Positions 12,181-18,100 of a DNA stretch of 64,000 nt are shown here, piece after piece. The stretch covers positions 620,001-684,000 of the forward strand of contig JADLSH010000073.1 in the NCBI GenBank assembly GCA_016169945.1, written 5' to 3'. The position numbers and the translations under genes are program-made. The notes under the pieces are model-generated. The model was not told the DNA's origin, did no database searches, and saw nothing but the letters and a program-made list of their open reading frames with translations. Position 1 is the stretch's first letter. The number at the start of each line of letters is the position of its first letter. The DNA is from Trachythela sp. YZ-2020 (taxonomy: Eukaryota > Cnidaria > Anthozoa > Malacalcyonacea > Clavulariidae).

Positions 12181-15100
12181 GAAAGCCAAATACAAATATT
12201 TAATTGAAGAACAACGCGAGCACTCTGCATCCGTCGAATTTGTAAACTTGTCAATCAGCTCTCTTGGTGTTTTCGATAAAGAATGCTTTACCTTTATAAA
12301 AATGTTAGACAATCTAGGCTTGGATAAAAAACACCAACAATATTGCATGAAAAAGATAATGTCTATCGCAATTAGAACGACATATTATGTTTTCTGCTGT
12401 AGAAACAAGGAGTGGACCAATCCTGAACTGCTTAACTTTTAATATGTATAATCATTTGTCTATAATTCTTTTTGTGATTGTAAATAGTTCATGTAGTAAC
12501 ATATATAGTAATCTGCGATTCGTGTAGCCAATTGTAAATTACCTAATATAGTGAGATTTACAATTGTATGTAATGTTAAAAAATTTGTTTCAAAAAATAA
12601 ATAAATTATTAACTATCTGATTGTTCTGTATCATCTATACTAAAGTACTTCACATTACGTTGGTGAACTGTACAGTTTTTGGACATGCACATCTTCAATA
12701 TATTATTGTACATACAACTAATGTGAGCATGGACAAGAAAATTAGAATGGCATTGGTAATACATTCTTTCAAAGCACAATAATTTAGGGGACAAAACACA
12801 CCAGTGAGTGACAAGATTGCTCGAGTCCGAAGGGCCTAGCCTTGACAAAAAATAGTCTGGTACATTGCGGCTTAATGGGTTGACAAGAAATTTAAACATT
12901 GGGAGATATCTTAACCCGTATTAATGCGCAAAACCCTATACCCTTGAGTAATATAATTATCTGGTGTACACAGAGTAAAATACCAAAGAAACGTGCATTA
13001 TGGCGCATTGGCAGTTAATGGGTTAAGGAGGAAACCCTTACTATAGATTTACCTCTATTTGTTTTAGTTGTAAAAAGATGTGAATGTTGTCTAAGTTGTG
13101 GTGCCATTGCAGGAATAATTATTGGTGTGTTGGTGTTAGTGGTGATTATTGTTGTTGTAGTATATTGCTGTAAATCAAGAGGAAGTAAGTTATTTCAGTT
13201 TCTTAAAACGTATATGGAACTTAAGTTAATTCAATCCAGAAATTGATGACAAATACTTCAATGTGGTGATTTCTATTACTGAGGGGCTGTTTATATGGAG
13301 ATCGATCTTGATGTACAATTATTTTATAGTAGAAATGCTTTGTGTCTATATGGACAACTGGGCTAGTCCGCTTGCTCATATCTCACTTGAAACAGGCGAG
13401 ATCTCGGTTACTGGGATGAAAATTTCCTCATTTTAAACACCACTAACCGGGCTAGACCGGTTCATGCCGGGATAAAAGTACAAAGACAAATGCAGCTGCT
13501 ATAGTTACTGTCAAAAAAGACAAATCAGCTATTGTTCCGGCAAGCAGAATGAAATTTTCCTATAAATACACTAGTCAAAATTCATCTCGTTTGTCTGGCT
13601 GTCTCGCTTACTTGGCCTGCCCGGTTCCATGTAAACAGCCCCTAAGTTGTCCCATAAGTTGTTATGTAGCCTGTTGTAACTAGAAGTTTTTAAGTTACCC
13701 CTAGATGGTGGGTAACTTATAGAATATGAATTTCATGCTATATTTGCAAAAGATTTACCAGCGGCATTTTTCACTCGTTATTTATAATTATTCATACAGA
13801 CACGTTAATTGTATCTAGTATAATTAGATTTTTCAATTAAGATACCATGCTGGAGTTTATGTTTTTAATAATTTTTCATTTTCTATTTTAGAATGTGGAG
13901 TATCGTAAGTGAATGTTTTTATTTAAAAGTTTGTTGTAAAAAGTGTTTGGTAGGAAATGTATAATACCTATGTATTTTAGGATGTATAAAGAGAAGGTCA
14001 GGGGCGGATTAGCCCACCGGGCTACCGGGCGATGCCCCGGTGGGCCCCCGCTTTTCTACAATTGAGGGCCCTTGATTTCATACTGTAAAAAGACAGACAA
14101 AATCTCAAGACAGCCATCACACCTTTGTAACAAAATACCAAAATACAACATCGTAGTTAACTAGCATATTTATTTTGTTATATAGTTATTCTTCACTACC
14201 ATGCAAAATGAACACTAAAATGACCTGGTGTATGCATGTCAGATCTTCCCCAGAACTCAGGAAATGCCATTTCCGAGACTGCGGATTTCAAAATTTTCCG
14301 AGGGAACATCCCCCCGGACCCCCTAGAGTTTCTCTAGCCCCCTAACCAATGTAATCGTCAGCCGCCACTGCTACATTGTAAAAGTCTTAACAAAATATTA
14401 CTGTTTTAATGAATAGATATAGAAGAAGCAGACTATCGGGTTTATATCGCAGTCAAACTTTTTAATTCATAGTAATCGCGTTTCTGTGGACTTGTTTCGA
14501 TGACGTCACAAAGGGGGCCCTTATGCGTTAAAGCCCGATCCCACTGATGGTGCTAATCCGCCCCTGGAGAAGGTATAATCCAACTTCAGCATGTCTGTGT
14601 GCATTTAATATTGGGTTTTTTGATAATTTTACACAGCAACAACAATCAGGCTTTTAGCTGCCCAATGATACCTTTTTGTATCATTATAAGGGAAAATGAG
14701 CAAGTATGAATCGAATAAAAACTGTCGGTCGAAATCACATTTTTCCACCGTTGGGAATTGGGTGCAAAACTATTGAAAACAAATCCCATTTGGATCTCAA
14801 ATTCATGAATTTTCATTTACTGAAAAAGGCATAACATATGAATAAAATTAAATTTATTGTTTAGCAAGACACATTGTTGATTAATTGCTTTCTCTTTTGT
14901 TATGTACTGCTTAAATTATGCACAGAGGTGGAAAAATGTAGTTTCTACCGGCAATTTTTAACCGGCTTGTATTTTGTCATTTCTGCTTAGAACGATGCAA
15001 TGTACAAAATACATTTTTCTACCTCCTCCTTATTTTTCCGCATGGTTAAAACAGTACATATTAACAAAAGAGAAAGCAATTAATCACTAGTGTGTATATT

Positions 15101-18100
15101 AAAACTAAAGTGACAACATTTATGGAAATTTATTTAGATCCAAATTGGATTTAGTTTCAATAGTTTTCCCAGCGGTGGAAAAATGCGAAAAGTGCTGTGT
15201 AAATTTTTTATCAATACACCCAATGTCAAACGCACGCAGACATGCTAAATTTGGGCCCTGTATCAGCCTCGTACCCAGGCGCTTTTATTAAAGGGGGGAA
15301 AATCGCGTACAGCTAATTTATAGAGATTAGTGGCTGAGATTAGCGAGCGCGCGGGGGTGCTCGGGGAGGACGCGACGAAGGAAGCGCCTGGCAGAAAATG
15401 AATTCAACATGGCGGTGGTGTTTTATCGTCCATGAATGCAAATGAGGAAATCTTGCAATTGTCGTCGCAAACTGAAAGATTTATACACAGAGCTGTATGT
15501 TCGAGAAAGATTTTTTGTCCAAATGTTGAAAGCGCTGCGAAAGAAGATTTTTTCTTGAAACCAAAAAGCATTTTTAGTTTACTTTTATATAATGTAATTA
15601 AAAATGCTGCTATTAAAAATTTGCAATTTAAAATATTGTTTTAAGTTTACATTGTACTTTCCTGCAAGTGTTCTCGCTAATTCTGTGTCCTCATTGTCTA
15701 ATGTCTTGCATCATTGTCTGCATCTTCAATCACAGTTTTCCATATCATTAATTTGGTTTTTGTAAAACCAAAATTTCTGTTTTACGCTTACTGAATAATT
15801 CCTTGCGAATCATGGGCTTTCTGCCATGTTTTCACAGAAAGATTTAATAGTATAGACAACAATTCATCAAGCCATAAAAGAGTAACAACCGAGGATCATA
15901 TAACACCACATGAACATATTTTTACATTTGGTGCAAATTTTACAAGGTACATCATAAAATATCAGTTACCAAATGTGTACAGAGGCAATTGTACACACAC
16001 TGTGTACAGCAGTGTACCTGTAGACCATCATTTCGCATACTCAAATTGTAATGAATTCATGCTGTTTAAAACATTTTATCAAGAATGGCTCTTGTTTATA
16101 TTGTATAGGGGGTACTTCTGTATTTATTTACCAACAATATTGAATATATTGAAGCCACAACATAAACATTTTTGGTATAATATCAGTAAACAGCATTTCA
16201 AAAGCAACATCTGTTAAATTTGTTTGCAAAAAGGGTAGGGGCCATAGAGCCTGTTTACAGAGCCTGTCGAAATTCCGTATTTCGATGAGCGATTTGATCT
16301 TTATGGAGCGAAAGTGGGAGGCATGACCCCAGGAAGATTTTTTAAAAGTCTCAGGTTTTAAAACTGTAGCAATTGAAATGCCATGGAAAGCAAAATTTAA
16401 AGAAAAATATATAAGCTCAGCAAATAACTTCATTGAATTTGTCATTGAATTAACCACCTCATAGTCTCTTCACTTATTATGCAGGCCAGAATCATGATTT
16501 CTGCAAATGAAATCAGCTTGTATAATGTACAGGGATAACATGCTACAAACACTAAATTAATACATCTAGCTAGAAATATACTCTTCAATTTCAAGCTATG
16601 GCATGTACAGTACACCGAATTATTTTACGAAAACGATACACTCTTTCATGATCAATCCTGAAATGATTGATCCTGAAAAAGGTGCTTTGATTGTTCAAGC
16701 GAAAATGCTCTTCTCATTGGATGTCAAATCAAGCAAATCCATCAACAATGACTGTTTGACATAAATATTTGAGTCTGCATCAATACTCAACAACATGTTC
16801 CAGCTCAGTTGACAACTTAATATGTCTTCTCTCATCACACTGGAAACTGGACAAATTGTAACCTAAAAACACACAAATGTAAAAATCATAAAACTATTCG
16901 ATATCTATCCATGTAACATTCATTCAGGGTTGTTTGCATGATCATAGTCACCTAGTGTACATGCATGTACATGAAAATTGTTTGGGTTTTTACCCTGCAG
17001 CAGCGAAAGCTACGTTTAATTCATCATGTAGTAGAACTTGAGGATGACAGGATTGAGACAGGATGCTATCAAAACAATTTTGTATCACAACGTTTATTAT
17101 TGTAAAGTATAGACCCCTTGCCTTGTTTACGTTTTTCTGACAGGCAAAAGTTTTTTAAGTTCTCAAGAGAGTTTCGTTTTTGTGATATACATTGTTCAAT
17201 CACAATTGAGGACATATAAATCTTTTGTATAATCGGAATTTGCCTGCTAGAAAAATGTAAACAAGGCAAGGGGTCTATTAAAAGCCAGAAAGAGATTGCA
17301 AAGTCAAAACAAAGCGACAACAATTAAACAAAGATTACATTATTAAACTATATGCACCGAAATTTACAAAATATTACCTTCAAAATGATAATTCTTGAAG
17401 CGATTTCTCCAGGGACCGCGGAGACGGGGGGGCTGGGGGGCTATAGCCTCCCCACTTTTTTGTCAACCAAAAATAAAGTAAAAAAGCTTTAAAAAGGGCG
17501 GGGGTATCTATCTATGATTTAGCCCCCCCACTCTCTAACATGCTCCGCAGGCCCTGATGGATGATGGACGCATCAAGTATCAGTATATATCACCATTAAA
17601 TATATACATAAACAGTACTTCTAGATTGATTTTTTTTAAAATAAAGGTCTGTCCATTCAGTCATCAAAGATAACTCGCCAGAGAGAAAAAGTACTGAAAT
17701 AGTACCTCAAATCAAGCGATGGAAAGGATTCTTCAGAAATCGGTCAAAATTCTTCACTTTTCTGCATTTTAGGCGCTTCCCTCTCTCGTTGTGTCCTCCC
17801 CAAGCACCCCCGCGCGCTCGCTAATCTCAGCCACTGATCTCTATAAATTAGCTGAACGCGATTTTTTCCCTTTAATAAAAGCGCCTGGGTACGAGGCTGG
17901 CCCAGTGAACTCTATATATACTGGAACGATAACTGTAGGTAAACATGCCCATACTTGCCTGAAGCCAAGATGGCGGCCAATAGAAGCTCGTTACTATGGT
18001 GATTGTAGGTATAAATGTGCGTGTTTTTTGCGTGGGCCTGTCACGAAGAGTCGGAGCACTGGAACGAGTTAAATTTTGTTAAAAGTTTTTTTCCAGTTTT

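Larger units (their letters stand above)
15264..17899. mobile_element. DNA transposon with about 125-bp terminal inverted repeats
   Basis: The left arm is 15264-15390 (CAGCCTCGTACCCAGGCGC...) and the right arm 17771-17899, its mirror. The flanks gccctgta and gcccagtg share 6 of 8 bases, a possible degraded 8-bp TSD. I associate CAGCCTCGTnCCCAGG ends and 8-bp TSDs with P-like or hAT-like DNA elements, but no transposase is readable in the 2.4-kb interior. The short open frames in it are unrecognised. Two smaller elements are nested inside. Confidence 0.75.

Noticed and set aside
12609..12899. 96-codon minus-strand frame
   Set aside because: No motif, and it lies in transposon-rich intron sequence.
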